From: a virus
Strand: one strand, 5' to 3'
Virus record (IMG/VR): IMGVR_UViG_3300025168_000567
Span: 1 to 26,322 of that record
DNA: 26,322 bases
Below the pieces are notes generated by a model. The model ran no database searches, was not told where the DNA came from, and saw only the letters and a program-made list of their open reading frames with translations. Made by a program: the position numbers and the translations under genes. Shown here one piece after another: positions 1 through 5,941 of this stretch (positions within the stretch are counted from its first letter, which is position 1; each line of letters opens with the position of its first letter).

Positions 1-67
1 TGTGATCATGTGATCATGTGCAAATGTCCGTGGTCCATGGTTCTTGGTTCTGTGTAGATGATGTGAT

Positions 68-152
68 GATTACAGAGAATGATCCATGGATTACAGCGAA
101 GCCACGATCACATGATCTTGGACAACATCACATGATGCAAAGATTACAGAGA
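68..152 (+). repeat. Three GATTACAG[AC]GA direct repeats
   Basis: The 11-mer GATTACAG[AC]GA is present at 68-78, 89-99 and 142-152, each next to GATC/CATG-rich sequence. The first two start 21 bp apart, about two helical turns, which suits a protein binding one DNA face. Function is not known. Confidence 0.6.
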
Positions 153-202
153 TCATCTGATGCTGTCATAGTATAATAGATCATGGTCCATGGATGCTAT
201 TA

Positions 203-211
203 CCTATTAGC
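203..211 (-). repeat. Single GCTAATAGG iteron (minus orientation)
   Basis: CCTATTAGC here is the reverse complement of the 9-mer that is paired at 408-427 and at 23567-23586. Confidence 0.5.
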
Positions 212-407
212 TGGATCATGGTCCATTGTTCAATTACCGTAGCTATTTTACCGTTGTCCGTGTGCCTGATCAAAGTAGGTTCTATATATAGGTCTACAAG
301 ATCTACAATCCTATTGTCTAAGATGTATTGCTCGTTTTATCTGGGGTGTTTGGTGTTACCAACTTATTACCAAAATCATGGTCCATGATCCATATTGCCT
401 ACATTTT

Positions 408-440
408 GCTAATAGGTCGCTAATAGGGTAGCCAATAACC
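408..440 (+). repeat. Iteron pair, inverted partner of 23554-23586
   Basis: Two direct copies of GCTAATAGG (408-416 and 419-427) are spaced 11 bp apart, one helical turn. The 23-bp core 408-430 is an exact reverse complement of 23564-23586. After a 3-base difference the match resumes with AATAACC (434-440 against 23554-23560). A binding site shared by two distant control regions, or a replication origin element, is the likely role. Confidence 0.75.
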
Positions 441-495
441 ATCTTACAAGGACTTGTAACAATGGTTATAGCGTATTAGATATTGGTTTATTGGC
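431..495. repeat. Nested inverted repeats (cruciform-like)
   Basis: TTACAAG (444-450) pairs with CTTGTAA (453-459) across a 2-base loop, and outside it ATAACCAT (435-442) pairs with ATGGTTAT (462-469). An alternative longer pairing joins GCCAATAACC (431-440) with GGTTTATTGGC (485-495), with one extra base. No U-tract follows on either strand, so this is unlikely to be a simple terminator. It adjoins the iterons. Confidence 0.65.
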
Positions 496-556
496 TAGAA
501 TGAGATATTTTGTGAAAGTAAAAAGTATTTTCTGGGGATGCTAATATAGTAACAGC

Positions 557-1054
557 TTAGTAATTACTTTTTTCATTTGGGTCAGCATTAAAATATATAT
601 GATCTTCATCGGCAGGGTCAACTTGGTCAGGGTATTCATTATTAACTACTACTTTAAAGTATTCAGACAAGGCACTAGCCCCCCAGCTACCATTTAAAGA
701 TAAACAAATAAATTTATTCCTTACTTTTTTACCATTAATAGTTTTTACATCACCGTAACCTACCTGAATTATATTATAACCACTTGACGCTTGATCATGA
801 AGCCATGACGAATCATAAACAGTAGACCAATCATTAGGTAACTCATCATATATTTTTTCTACATCCGCTTCATCGACATATGCTGAGTGAACTTCATTAA
901 AGTACCAACCTACTTTATCAGGAGCATCATCAAGCAAGTCTGACATAATACGTATTACCGTATCTTGTTCAACACCCGTAGTAACAGCATCTTTGATGTC
1001 AATAGGTATATTCTTTTTAGGTATTATTTCCCAACCGTTTTTAAATTTATTCAT
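557..1054 (-). CDS. Hypothetical protein, 165 aa
   Basis: I do not recognise this protein. It is acidic and soluble-looking, with many aromatic residues and no membrane segment or signal peptide. The ATG is preceded by a CGAGGAAAAGATT ribosome binding site and by one copy of the recurrent phage promoter-like module (1090-1118), so it is probably transcribed from its own promoter. It is the last leftward gene before the repeat-rich region. ArdA-type antirestriction was considered because of size and acidity, but no ArdA motif is visible. Confidence 0.8.
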   Translation of the reverse strand: MNKFKNGWEIIPKKNIPIDIKDAVTTGVEQDTVIRIMSDLLDDAPDKVGWYFNEVHSAYVDEADVEKIYDELPNDWSTVYDSSWLHDQASSGYNIIQVGYGDVKTINGKKVRNKFICLSLNGSWGASALSEYFKVVVNNEYPDQVDPADEDHIYFNADPNEKSNY

Positions 1055-1089
1055 AATCTTTTCCTCGTTATTAAATTATTTATATATAA

Positions 1090-1118
1090 AGTATAGGGTT
1101 GATGGTTATACATCACTA
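1090..1118 (-). promoter_or_regulatory. Promoter-like module, copy 1
   Basis: Read on the minus strand this is TAGTGATG, 15 bases, then TATACT, about 35 bases before the ATG of the 165-aa gene. If TAGTGA is the -35 and TATACT the -10, the spacer is 17. At least six further copies with the same geometry occur in the window. Confidence 0.65.
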
Positions 1119-1139
1119 GGCGATTAATTAGAAAATATA

Positions 1140-1667
1140 TTACTGATCTAATATATACTCAAGATCGCTATACCCTTCATGAATTAAAAAGTACGGTAGC
1201 TGTAGACGTTTAGAAATAAAATCTAGAGCATTACCCACACCACCGTTAGTAGGATCTATTTGTTCAGTAACCGTAAAACCAGAACACGTTTGATAGTACT
1301 CGTGATCCATAAGTAAATAAACTACGCCATCTTCCCACAGTTTATATTGTTCGCCCAGTAAAGTAGTAGCCACATCAGGGCTTAATAGTTTACGTTGTTC
1401 AGCGGATAATTCTAGAACCATACAAGCCCCAGTTTCTTCACCCCATTGAGCATAGACCATAGGTATATTGCTACTAAAGTGTTCAGCAACTTCCCACAGA
1501 TTATGACGGTTTTTATCTTCAGTCATGAACGATAATAAGCCGTCTTCAACGGTAAGAGATCCAGCACTAAGATTATAATATTCAAGACAGTAAAACTGAT
1601 TATAGTTTTCTTTGAACGTCTTGACCAAAGGTTGAAGGTAGTCAACATATTTATTTAAGTTATTCAT
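1140..1667 (-). CDS. Hypothetical protein, 175 aa
   Basis: No family is recognised. The protein is acidic and rich in Leu, Tyr and Glu, with no transmembrane stretch and no obvious catalytic motif. The ATG start is supported by an upstream CGGAGAAAAATT site and by promoter-like module copy 2. It stands as a separate transcription unit between two modules, which is typical of phage early accessory genes. Function cannot be assigned. Confidence 0.8.
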   Translation of the reverse strand: MNNLNKYVDYLQPLVKTFKENYNQFYCLEYYNLSAGSLTVEDGLLSFMTEDKNRHNLWEVAEHFSSNIPMVYAQWGEETGACMVLELSAEQRKLLSPDVATTLLGEQYKLWEDGVVYLLMDHEYYQTCSGFTVTEQIDPTNGGVGNALDFISKRLQLPYFLIHEGYSDLEYILDQ

Positions 1668-1702
1668 AATTTTTCTCCGATTAGTTAATTATTTATATTT
1701 AA

Positions 1703-1731
1703 AGTATAGGGGGCATCATAAAACATCACTA
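1703..1731 (-). promoter_or_regulatory. Promoter-like module, copy 2
   Basis: The minus strand reads TAGTGATG, N15, TATACTTTAAATA. It is followed by CGGAGA and the ATG of the 175-aa gene. The flanking TTAATGTAT before TAGTGA is shared with copy 4. Confidence 0.65.
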
Positions 1732-1749
1732 ATACATTAAGTTGAAAGA

Positions 1750-1790
1750 CAGCGTGACCCATAGCGGTAAAAGAACCACGAGCCACGCTG
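1750..1790 (-). terminator. Possible weak terminator hairpin
   Basis: CAGCGTG (1750-1756) and CACGCTG (1784-1790) form a 7-bp GC-rich stem with a long 27-base loop. On the minus strand it follows the 86-aa gene and is succeeded only by TCTTTC. The position, just before promoter module copy 2, suits a terminator, but the long loop and poor U-tract make it weak. Confidence 0.3.
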
Positions 1791-1805
1791 AGAAATTAAT
1801 GAGCA

Positions 1806-2066
1806 TTAGTTTTTTTCCGACCTAAATACATCTGCCATATGTTTGAAATCAGACTTAGCTGTATCATCATAGTAGTAATGAACTATGTAAGAGTATTCAT
1901 CATCTTCAGCTACCATAATTCCTGTACCATTTATACCGCCAACTTCTTTGAAGTGTTCAATATTATTATTAACAATAGTCGCAATATCCTCACCATTGTC
2001 CATTGATTGATAAACATTATTAGGTATTTCTTCCCAATAATAAAACAAGTTACTTAATGATTTCAT
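1806..2066 (-). CDS. Hypothetical protein, 86 aa
   Basis: The family is not recognised; the protein is acidic, with a Tyr-rich centre. The frame is open a further ten codons upstream to an ATG at 2096, but that would overlap the preceding gene. The ATG at 2066 lies 8 bases after the upstream stop and follows a strong AGGGGGT site, so it is preferred. It is cotranscribed with the 110-aa gene immediately upstream. Confidence 0.75.
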   Translation of the reverse strand: MKSLSNLFYYWEEIPNNVYQSMDNGEDIATIVNNNIEHFKEVGGINGTGIMVAEDDEYSYIVHYYYDDTAKSDFKHMADVFRSEKN

Positions 2067-2074
2067 AGTACCCC

Positions 2075-2407
2075 CTACTGAGCAGTGACATACCAAGCAG
2101 GTAGGTCTTCACCGTTTATTTGAATAACCGTTTTATCTTCATTACTTTTAATAATCATTAATTCATGATTATATAGCATACTGATATCTTCTTCTTGACC
2201 TTCAGCAAGGAGGTCAAACTCCCAGTCTTCATATTTTTCCCAGAAACTATCTTCAAAATAGAAGGGTACTTTTACAGTACTCTCGATGATTTCATGAGTA
2301 CCCGTATATAGTACATCATCAGTACCTAATATTTCCCTAACCTTTTGAGTTAACTCTTCACTATTGTCAAGAGTTTTTTCTTCTAACTTTATTTTTAACC
2401 AAATCAT
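2075..2407 (-). CDS. Hypothetical protein, 110 aa
   Basis: Unrecognised acidic protein beginning MIWLKIKLEEK. A longer reading from TTG at 2419 is possible, but that TTG lies within the ribosome binding site TTGGAGAATGTT. The ATG at 2407, with GGAG about 8 bases upstream, is the better start. It is the first gene after the duplicated 75-bp promoter cassette, and its stop is 8 bases before the next gene. Confidence 0.75.
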   Translation of the reverse strand: MIWLKIKLEEKTLDNSEELTQKVREILGTDDVLYTGTHEIIESTVKVPFYFEDSFWEKYEDWEFDLLAEGQEEDISMLYNHELMIIKSNEDKTVIQINGEDLPAWYVTAQ

Positions 2408-2421
2408 AACATTCTCCAATA

Positions 2422-2496
2422 TTTATTAAATTTACTATAGTAAGTATAACTACGAACCTAGCCATCACTAGCTGATTAATAAGACTACTCCTCCCA
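2422..2496 (-). repeat. 75-bp duplicated promoter cassette, copy A
   Basis: This stretch matches 4266-4340 at 72 of 75 positions; the differences are at 2449, 2462 and 2471. On the minus strand it spans the last codons of the upstream gene (both copies end in Trp-Glu-Glu-stop), the promoter-like module at 2443-2470, and AT-rich leader. The downstream genes are unrelated, so a regulatory cassette has been copied, not a gene. Confidence 0.85.
2443..2470 (-). promoter_or_regulatory. Promoter-like module, copy 3
   Basis: The minus strand reads TAGTGATG, N14, TATACT. The spacer is one base shorter than in copies 1 and 2. It lies inside the duplicated 75-bp cassette and precedes the 110-aa gene. 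Confidence 0.65.
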
Positions 2497-2727
2497 CTGA
2501 ACTGATTCATCAAGTAAGTCATCTATACCTACGCTACCCCATTTATCAACACCGAGCGTTGCGTAAATACGCATCAACGTATAGCGTCTAGGATATTTCA
2601 AACTCCTAAATTCAGTATAAAGTTCTTCCTCAGGTAAGCCCCTTTTATATACTAAGTAACGAGTGCTGGAATCTATATTCCAGCCCTCATTTTTAAGTTG
2701 CTCAGCATTCATATTTTCTTCTTTCAT
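2485..2727 (-). CDS. Hypothetical protein, 80 aa
   Basis: Unrecognised small protein ending in QWEE, the end that lies inside the duplicated cassette. The ATG follows an AAGGAGGAG site that is also the coding end of the overlapping upstream 51-aa gene. Both genes start with the codons for Met-Lys-Glu-Glu in similar sequence, as if a start region had been copied. Function unknown. Confidence 0.7.
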   Translation of the reverse strand: MKEENMNAEQLKNEGWNIDSSTRYLVYKRGLPEEELYTEFRSLKYPRRYTLMRIYATLGVDKWGSVGIDDLLDESVQWEE

Positions 2728-2857
2728 AACTCCTCCTTGTAATTTTTATTGGATATGAAGGTAGAGTATGGGCTGTTGCCCTACCCGTTAATCCTTCTGT
2801 CAAATATCTCCTAAGTTTTTCATCATTTGGAGGTACTGATATTCTTTCTTCTTTCAT
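2702..2857 (-). CDS. Hypothetical small protein, 51 aa
   Basis: This short frame begins MKEERISVPPNDEK and ends in a basic stretch rich in Arg and Lys before Cys and TGA. It has an AAGGAGAAAGTT ribosome binding site and overlaps the start of the 80-aa gene by 26 bases in another frame. The overlap means its last codons carry the next gene's ribosome binding site. No family is recognised. The intact binding site and the resemblance of its start to its neighbour support it as real. Confidence 0.55.
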   Translation of the reverse strand: MKEERISVPPNDEKLRRYLTEGLTGRATAHTLPSYPIKITRRSYERRKYEC

Positions 2858-2875
2858 AACTTTCTCCTTTATATA

Positions 2876-3043
2876 TTAGCCGTTATTATTAACATCAAAC
2901 CAAGCTTTGAGTGCTGCTCTTATAGCGTTACTTCTACCAATCTTAGCTCCTGTTTGTAGCGTTAACATTTCTGCAATATAGTCAACATCGTCAACTATAT
3001 CTTTAGAGTTAATCGTTAAACTACTTTTCTTTTCTTCTATCAT
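2876..3043 (-). CDS. Putative ribbon-helix-helix protein, 55 aa
   Basis: The protein starts MIEEKKSSLTINSK and continues to an amphipathic helix containing IGRSNAIRAALKAWFD. A short beta-strand (SLTIN) followed by two helices, the second with RSNAIRAAL, is the layout of CopG/Arc-type ribbon-helix-helix DNA-binding domains, which fit in about 50 residues. It could regulate the repeated promoter modules, though that is inference. The start has a GAGGT site and lies just after promoter-like module copy 4. Alternatively it is an unrelated small helical protein. Confidence 0.6.
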   Translation of the reverse strand: MIEEKKSSLTINSKDIVDDVDYIAEMLTLQTGAKIGRSNAIRAALKAWFDVNNNG

Positions 3044-3075
3044 GTTTTACCTCGTTAGTAAGTTAATTATTATTA

Positions 3076-3104
3076 AGTATAAGTTTGATCATAAATCCTC
3101 ACTA
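3076..3104 (-). promoter_or_regulatory. Promoter-like module, copy 4
   Basis: The minus strand reads TAGTGAGG, N15, TATACT, directly downstream of a terminator hairpin and upstream of the 55-aa ribbon-helix-helix-like gene. One base of the 8-mer differs from TAGTGATG. Confidence 0.6.
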
Positions 3105-3118
3105 ATACATTAAAAAGA

Positions 3119-3148
3119 AAAAGCCCAGCGGGACTACACTGGGCTTTT
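3119..3148 (-). terminator. Rho-independent terminator
   Basis: AAAAGCCCAG (3119-3128) and CTGGGCTTTT (3139-3148) form a 10-bp stem with a 10-base loop. Read leftward the stem ends in TTTTCTTTTT. It lies 28 bases past the stop of the 95-aa gene, which it would terminate. Confidence 0.85.
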
Positions 3149-3176
3149 AATTTAGCTATGTATGAGGTATATACAA

Positions 3177-3464
3177 TTATGCTAAAGTCATAAAACCTTT
3201 GTCGAGGTCATATTTTATATCACGAGCGTCAACTAATCTAGACGCTAGTGCCTCTTCAACGGTTTTACCATCAAGCGTTTTTTGACGCTCAAGATTGCTG
3301 TCGGACCTTGGGGTTTTCTCAAAGTTAGCTTTTAATACAGCGGTTAATTGAAGCCCACCAGACCTTACATTAGGTTTAGTTTGAGCAATGGCTGCTAGAG
3401 GTTTACTAGCAGTTGGTGTGACCACTTTTTTAGTAGTGGTTTTTTTAGTAGCAGATTTTGCCAT
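3177..3464 (-). CDS. Basic protein with C-terminal DIKYD motif, 95 aa
   Basis: The N-terminal third is a Lys/Thr/Ala-rich, strongly basic, probably disordered tail that would bind DNA or another polyanion. The C-terminus, ARDIKYDLDKGF, closely resembles the C-terminus of the 193-aa protein at 9280-9861 (ADIKYDIKCGY). The two genes also share an upstream element. The start has GAGGAGGG upstream, and the gene has its own promoter and a strong terminator, so it is a single-gene unit probably made in quantity. A nucleoid- or virion-associated role is possible; no family is assigned. Confidence 0.75.
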   Translation of the reverse strand: MAKSATKKTTTKKVVTPTASKPLAAIAQTKPNVRSGGLQLTAVLKANFEKTPRSDSNLERQKTLDGKTVEEALASRLVDARDIKYDLDKGFMTLA

Positions 3465-3515
3465 ATTACCCTCCTCGGATAATTACAAGTCAATATAATT
3501 ATTAACCCTACATAT

Positions 3516-3543
3516 AGTATAGTTAGAATAAAGTATAAGTAAA
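3516..3543 (-). promoter_or_regulatory. Promoter with shared upstream element B, copy 1
   Basis: The minus strand has TTTACT, a 16-base spacer and TATACT, a fair sigma-70-type promoter. The 23 bases 3522-3544 match 9876-9898 at 20 positions. The TAGTGA box of the common module is absent, so this is a second promoter class. Confidence 0.55.
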
Positions 3544-3568
3544 TACATGGTCTAATTGTTGTAATTGT

Positions 3569-3826
3569 TCATTTATGGCGACCGTAAGGAGTTTTTTTAC
3601 GCACCCCATCTACTTGCCCTACCTCTCTATCTTTATAGTCATACACCTGTACATCTCCTCGGTGACCGACCCAACCTATATTCATATCTTGTTTATCTTT
3701 CATAAGCCAACCACCCATACGTGCAGAAGAATAATCAATAGAAGGCTCTTTATCATAATTCTTTGGTGTTTTTTCGTTAAACAAAACTACCGCTTCTTCA
3801 AAATTTCTTTTTATAAACTCACCCAT
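3569..3826 (-). CDS. Hypothetical protein, 85 aa
   Basis: Unrecognised, with mixed charge and a Gly/Trp-rich middle (RMGGWLMKDKQDMNIGWVGHRGDV). The start ATG lies one base after the stop of the upstream 138-aa gene, so the two are translationally coupled. No distinct terminator was seen after it. Confidence 0.7.
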   Translation of the reverse strand: MGEFIKRNFEEAVVLFNEKTPKNYDKEPSIDYSSARMGGWLMKDKQDMNIGWVGHRGDVQVYDYKDREVGQVDGVRKKTPYGRHK

Positions 3827-3827
3827 T

Positions 3828-4244
3828 TTACCACCATGTCTCCATTATACATTTATTTTCTGCTGCTATTTCAAATAACAACGCTAAATCTTCTAACTCT
3901 CTTATATAGTAACCATCAAACTCAGCTTCTAACACAACGTCGTCTGCTTGCAGAGAAGGATTCTCTTCTCGCAGTACTTCTAAGTAATCTTGTATAAGTT
4001 TACCGTACAATTGTAAAGTATCACTCTGTATGTGTTCTCCTGGTTCAATGTGCCATGTGTGCCCAACGCAGTCAGGGTCATTAAGTTCCATGAGCCATGT
4101 AATAAAATCTTCATACACTTTACCCCTAAACGAACCGTTACCATGACCGCTGAACATAGCACCGCACAAACCCAAGTTTTCAAGACGTTTACTTTTAAAC
4201 AACTTGTCCTCATTAGCATGTTTTATATAACAATCTAATCCCAT
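3828..4244 (-). CDS. Hypothetical protein, 138 aa
   Basis: The MGLDCYI start is of a kind I associate with uncharacterised phage proteins, but no function is known to me. Trp, His and Cys residues are scattered (GLCGAMFSGHGNGSFRGKVY, HTWHIEPGEH), so metal binding cannot be excluded. It has an AAGGAGAAATAGTT site and follows the second copy of the 75-bp promoter cassette. Confidence 0.75.
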   Translation of the reverse strand: MGLDCYIKHANEDKLFKSKRLENLGLCGAMFSGHGNGSFRGKVYEDFITWLMELNDPDCVGHTWHIEPGEHIQSDTLQLYGKLIQDYLEVLREENPSLQADDVVLEAEFDGYYIRELEDLALLFEIAAENKCIMETWW

Positions 4245-4265
4245 AACTATTTCTCCTTTTCTGTT

Positions 4266-4340
4266 TTTATTAAATTTACTATAGTAAGTATAGCTACGAA
4301 CCTAGACATCACTACCTGATTAATAAGACTACTCCTCCCA
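4266..4340 (-). repeat. 75-bp duplicated promoter cassette, copy B
   Basis: Partner of 2422-2496, with three differences in 75 bases (4293, 4306, 4315). It again begins inside the end of an upstream gene with Trp-Glu-Glu-stop and ends just before the ribosome binding site of an unrelated gene. Confidence 0.85.
4287..4314 (-). promoter_or_regulatory. Promoter-like module, copy 5
   Basis: The minus strand reads TAGTGATG, N14, TATACT, identical in geometry to copy 3. It precedes the 138-aa gene. Confidence 0.65.
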
Positions 4341-4499
4341 ATAAAACAAAACATCAACATCTTCATAGGTTTTTATAATACCTTGAGTTTCAATTTCTAC
4401 TTTTTCTTGGTCGGATAATGTACTAATAATTACCCAATTAGAATGTCCTAATTGATCTCTGCAATCATCATCAATAACTTCTGTTATATCTCTACTCAT
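4329..4499 (-). CDS. Hypothetical small protein, 56 aa
   Basis: This short acidic protein begins MSRDITEVIDDDCRDQLG and ends FYWEE. The ATG has a TGGAGAAATAATAAA leader with GGAG upstream and lies 4 bases after the stop of the 63-aa gene. The end is shared at DNA level with the 80-aa gene through the duplicated cassette; the rest is unrelated. No family is recognised. Confidence 0.65.
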   Translation of the reverse strand: MSRDITEVIDDDCRDQLGHSNWVIISTLSDQEKVEIETQGIIKTYEDVDVLFYWEE

Positions 4500-4503
4500 T
4501 TTA

Positions 4504-4695
4504 TTATTTCTCCATTGTATTTATAAATTCTTCAAATATTGGTGTATAAGTTTTGTTTCCTTCATAATCAACTTCATCTAAAGAATGAATTTGAAGATAA
4601 ATTTGATCTCCAATCTCTATTTCAAAAACAAAATTATTATCAATAGATTTAATTCTGATTTTGTTTCTAAACCTTATTTCAACTCCGTTATTCAT
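4504..4695 (-). CDS. Hypothetical protein, 63 aa
   Basis: Small protein with alternating hydrophobic and charged residues suggesting beta strands. Its ATG overlaps the upstream stop as ATGA, and a GAGGAGGAAGC site lies in the upstream gene's Glu-rich end. It is cotranscribed with its 136-aa neighbour. Function unknown. Confidence 0.7.
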   Translation of the reverse strand: MNNGVEIRFRNKIRIKSIDNNFVFEIEIGDQIYLQIHSLDEVDYEGNKTYTPIFEEFINTMEK

Positions 4696-5102
4696 GCTTC
4701 CTCCTCGTCGTTAAGTACTAACTTCAACGCCATGTCAAACTTTACGGATTTAGCGATTGTATCACCTGTTTCTTGTTCCATCTTTCTAATATCCCATAGA
4801 AACTGACTTTTTTCAACATCACTAAGTTTATTTAACACCGCATGATACTGTCTATCATTTTCTTGGTTTACTGACGAAGCAGGATATAGATGAAGGAAAC
4901 TAAAACTAAGTTCTGCTAAATCATAACCTTTATCAATATAACCGTGATCAATTAAATAAAACCGTAGGTCTTCTAAAGCTGCTGCCCTTTCAGGGTCTAC
5001 TACGCTATCTGTATGCCAATAGTAATCGTTCACTTCATTAGCTACCTTATATAAAATGCCATAAACAGCGTTTATGTCATCAAGTTTATTAAATATCAAC
5101 AT
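4692..5102 (-). CDS. Hypothetical protein, 136 aa
   Basis: A predominantly helical-looking acidic protein with no motif I can name. The start uses a GGGAGGTAATT site formed by the last codons of the 42-aa gene, so translation is coupled. It ends NDEEEA, whose codons supply the binding site of the next gene. Confidence 0.75.
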   Translation of the reverse strand: MLIFNKLDDINAVYGILYKVANEVNDYYWHTDSVVDPERAAALEDLRFYLIDHGYIDKGYDLAELSFSFLHLYPASSVNQENDRQYHAVLNKLSDVEKSQFLWDIRKMEQETGDTIAKSVKFDMALKLVLNDEEEA

Positions 5103-5104
5103 AA

Positions 5105-5233
5105 TTACCTCCCGATATATTTGATATCTGTTTTAGGGATCACCTGATACGCTCCCTTATTATACGCAGGGGCTATAGTATATTGACTACTAATACGCCT
5201 ACGCTCCTCAGGTGTAAGTTCTTTACCTTTCAT
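5105..5233 (-). CDS. Hypothetical small protein, 42 aa
   Basis: The frame encodes MKGKELTPEERRRISSQY and ends KYIGR. It has an AAGGAGTAACTT ribosome binding site, follows promoter-like module copy 6, and its end codes the binding site of the next gene. TPEERRRIS looks like the start of a helix seen in many small regulators, but the protein is too short to assign. Confidence 0.6.
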   Translation of the reverse strand: MKGKELTPEERRRISSQYTIAPAYNKGAYQVIPKTDIKYIGR

Positions 5234-5258
5234 AAGTTACTCCTTTATTAATAACTAA

Positions 5259-5287
5259 AGTATAAAAGCCATTACTATGCTTCCCTA
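5259..5287 (-). promoter_or_regulatory. Promoter-like module, copy 6 (degenerate)
   Basis: The minus strand has TATACT preceded, after 15 bases, by TAGGGAAG, matching TAGTGATG at 6 of 8 positions. It lies upstream of the 42-aa gene. Confidence 0.45.
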
Positions 5288-5299
5288 CCATAACTGTAA

Positions 5300-5884
5300 T
5301 TAATCATTATCTTCTAGGGCAGAAGGACTTAGCCAACCAGAAAAATGCTCAGCTTCGTCTTCAAAGTACCACTTTAGTTCCATAGTAAAAGAGTCTTCAA
5401 AATTACCTTCCATCGGGTTAAACAAATAATTTAGAAGTGCACCATAAACGGGTAGAGGTTCTGCCCATGCTGTGTGAAATTTGTAAACTATACTGTCATC
5501 TTCTAGAGAAAAAGAGGCATCAATACTATTCCACTTAGTCCCCCAGTTTTTTATACACCACTCATACCACCAAAGAAAGTTGTACTCTCTGTTATACCTA
5601 TTAAGGGTAAACTCATCGATACAGTTATCTTTTACCCACTCTGTAGAAGGGTGTTCTTCACCAGACTTTTCTGCTTTTTTCTTAGAATAGTAATAGTCTT
5701 TACCCTCAACTCCTGGGTATTGGATATAGATTTGTTGTGTATCTGCTATCTCATCGGGCATTTTAATTAGCGAGTTAAAATCAAAACAGTTTTCCTTTGA
5801 ATAACTCATTAAGTGCTTTTTTATTTTGACCAAGTTTTCTGGGTTGGCAGTAATAGTTACTACATTTTTGCAAAGATTTGCCAT
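5300..5884 (-). CDS. YubB/Api92-like ferredoxin-fold domain protein
   Basis: This 194-aa protein has the hallmarks of the YubB/DUF1281 (Api92-like, ferredoxin-like fold) family, common on plasmids and phages. These are an MANLCKNVVTI start, a WWYEWCIKNWGTKW block at about residues 105-118, and FHTAWAEPLPVY further on. The family's function is not established; proposals centre on mobile-element biology. The start has an AAGGAGTACCT site and promoter-like module copy 7 upstream. No truncation is seen. Confidence 0.8.
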   Translation of the reverse strand: MANLCKNVVTITANPENLVKIKKHLMSYSKENCFDFNSLIKMPDEIADTQQIYIQYPGVEGKDYYYSKKKAEKSGEEHPSTEWVKDNCIDEFTLNRYNREYNFLWWYEWCIKNWGTKWNSIDASFSLEDDSIVYKFHTAWAEPLPVYGALLNYLFNPMEGNFEDSFTMELKWYFEDEAEHFSGWLSPSALEDND

Positions 5885-5912
5885 AGGTACTCCTTATATA
5901 TAATTAAAATTA

Positions 5913-5941
5913 AGTATAAGGTTGATGTAAATGCACACCTA
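5913..5941 (-). promoter_or_regulatory. Promoter-like module, copy 7
   Basis: The minus strand reads TAGGTGTG, N15, TATACT, matching TAGTGATG at 6 of 8 positions with the same spacing. It precedes the YubB-like gene. Confidence 0.45.

Larger units (their letters stand above)
28..389. repeat. Dispersed ATCATGGTCCATG-type dyad repeats
   Basis: Related words occur at 29-40 (GTGGTCCATGG), 81-90 (GATCCATGGA), 180-192 (ATCATGGTCCATG), 215-226 (ATCATGGTCCAT) and 375-389. The last is a perfect dyad, ATCATGG-T-CCATGAT, with 7-bp arms around one central base. Recurrence of the same dyad suggests binding sites for one protein rather than chance. Confidence 0.65.
1..556. other. Gene-free, repeat-rich intergenic region (possible origin or control region)
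   Basis: No convincing gene lies here; the only long open frame, on the plus strand, has no ribosome binding site and runs through the repeats. The left half is crowded with GATC, CATG and CCATGG words, three GATTACAG[AC]GA copies and several ATCATGGTCCATG-type dyads. The right half holds GCTAATAGG iterons and nested inverted repeats. It lies downstream of the last leftward gene, and no clear terminator follows that gene. The arrangement resembles a phage or plasmid replication origin or a dense operator region, but this is inference from repeat structure alone. Confidence 0.6.

Noticed and set aside
194-388. Plus-strand open frame of 64 codons in the left gene-free region
   Set aside because: There is no ribosome binding site, it runs through the repeats, and its composition does not resemble a protein.
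557-1054. ArdA-like antirestriction protein
   Set aside because: Size and acidity fit, but no ArdA sequence motif is visible.
3575-3997. Plus-strand open frame opposite two small leftward genes
   Set aside because: It is antisense to the 85-aa and 138-aa genes, which have good starts; the translation is rich in Leu, Phe, His and Thr, typical of a shadow frame.
3980-4219. Second leftward frame inside the 138-aa gene
   Set aside because: It lies wholly within a better-supported gene with a strong binding site and lacks one itself.
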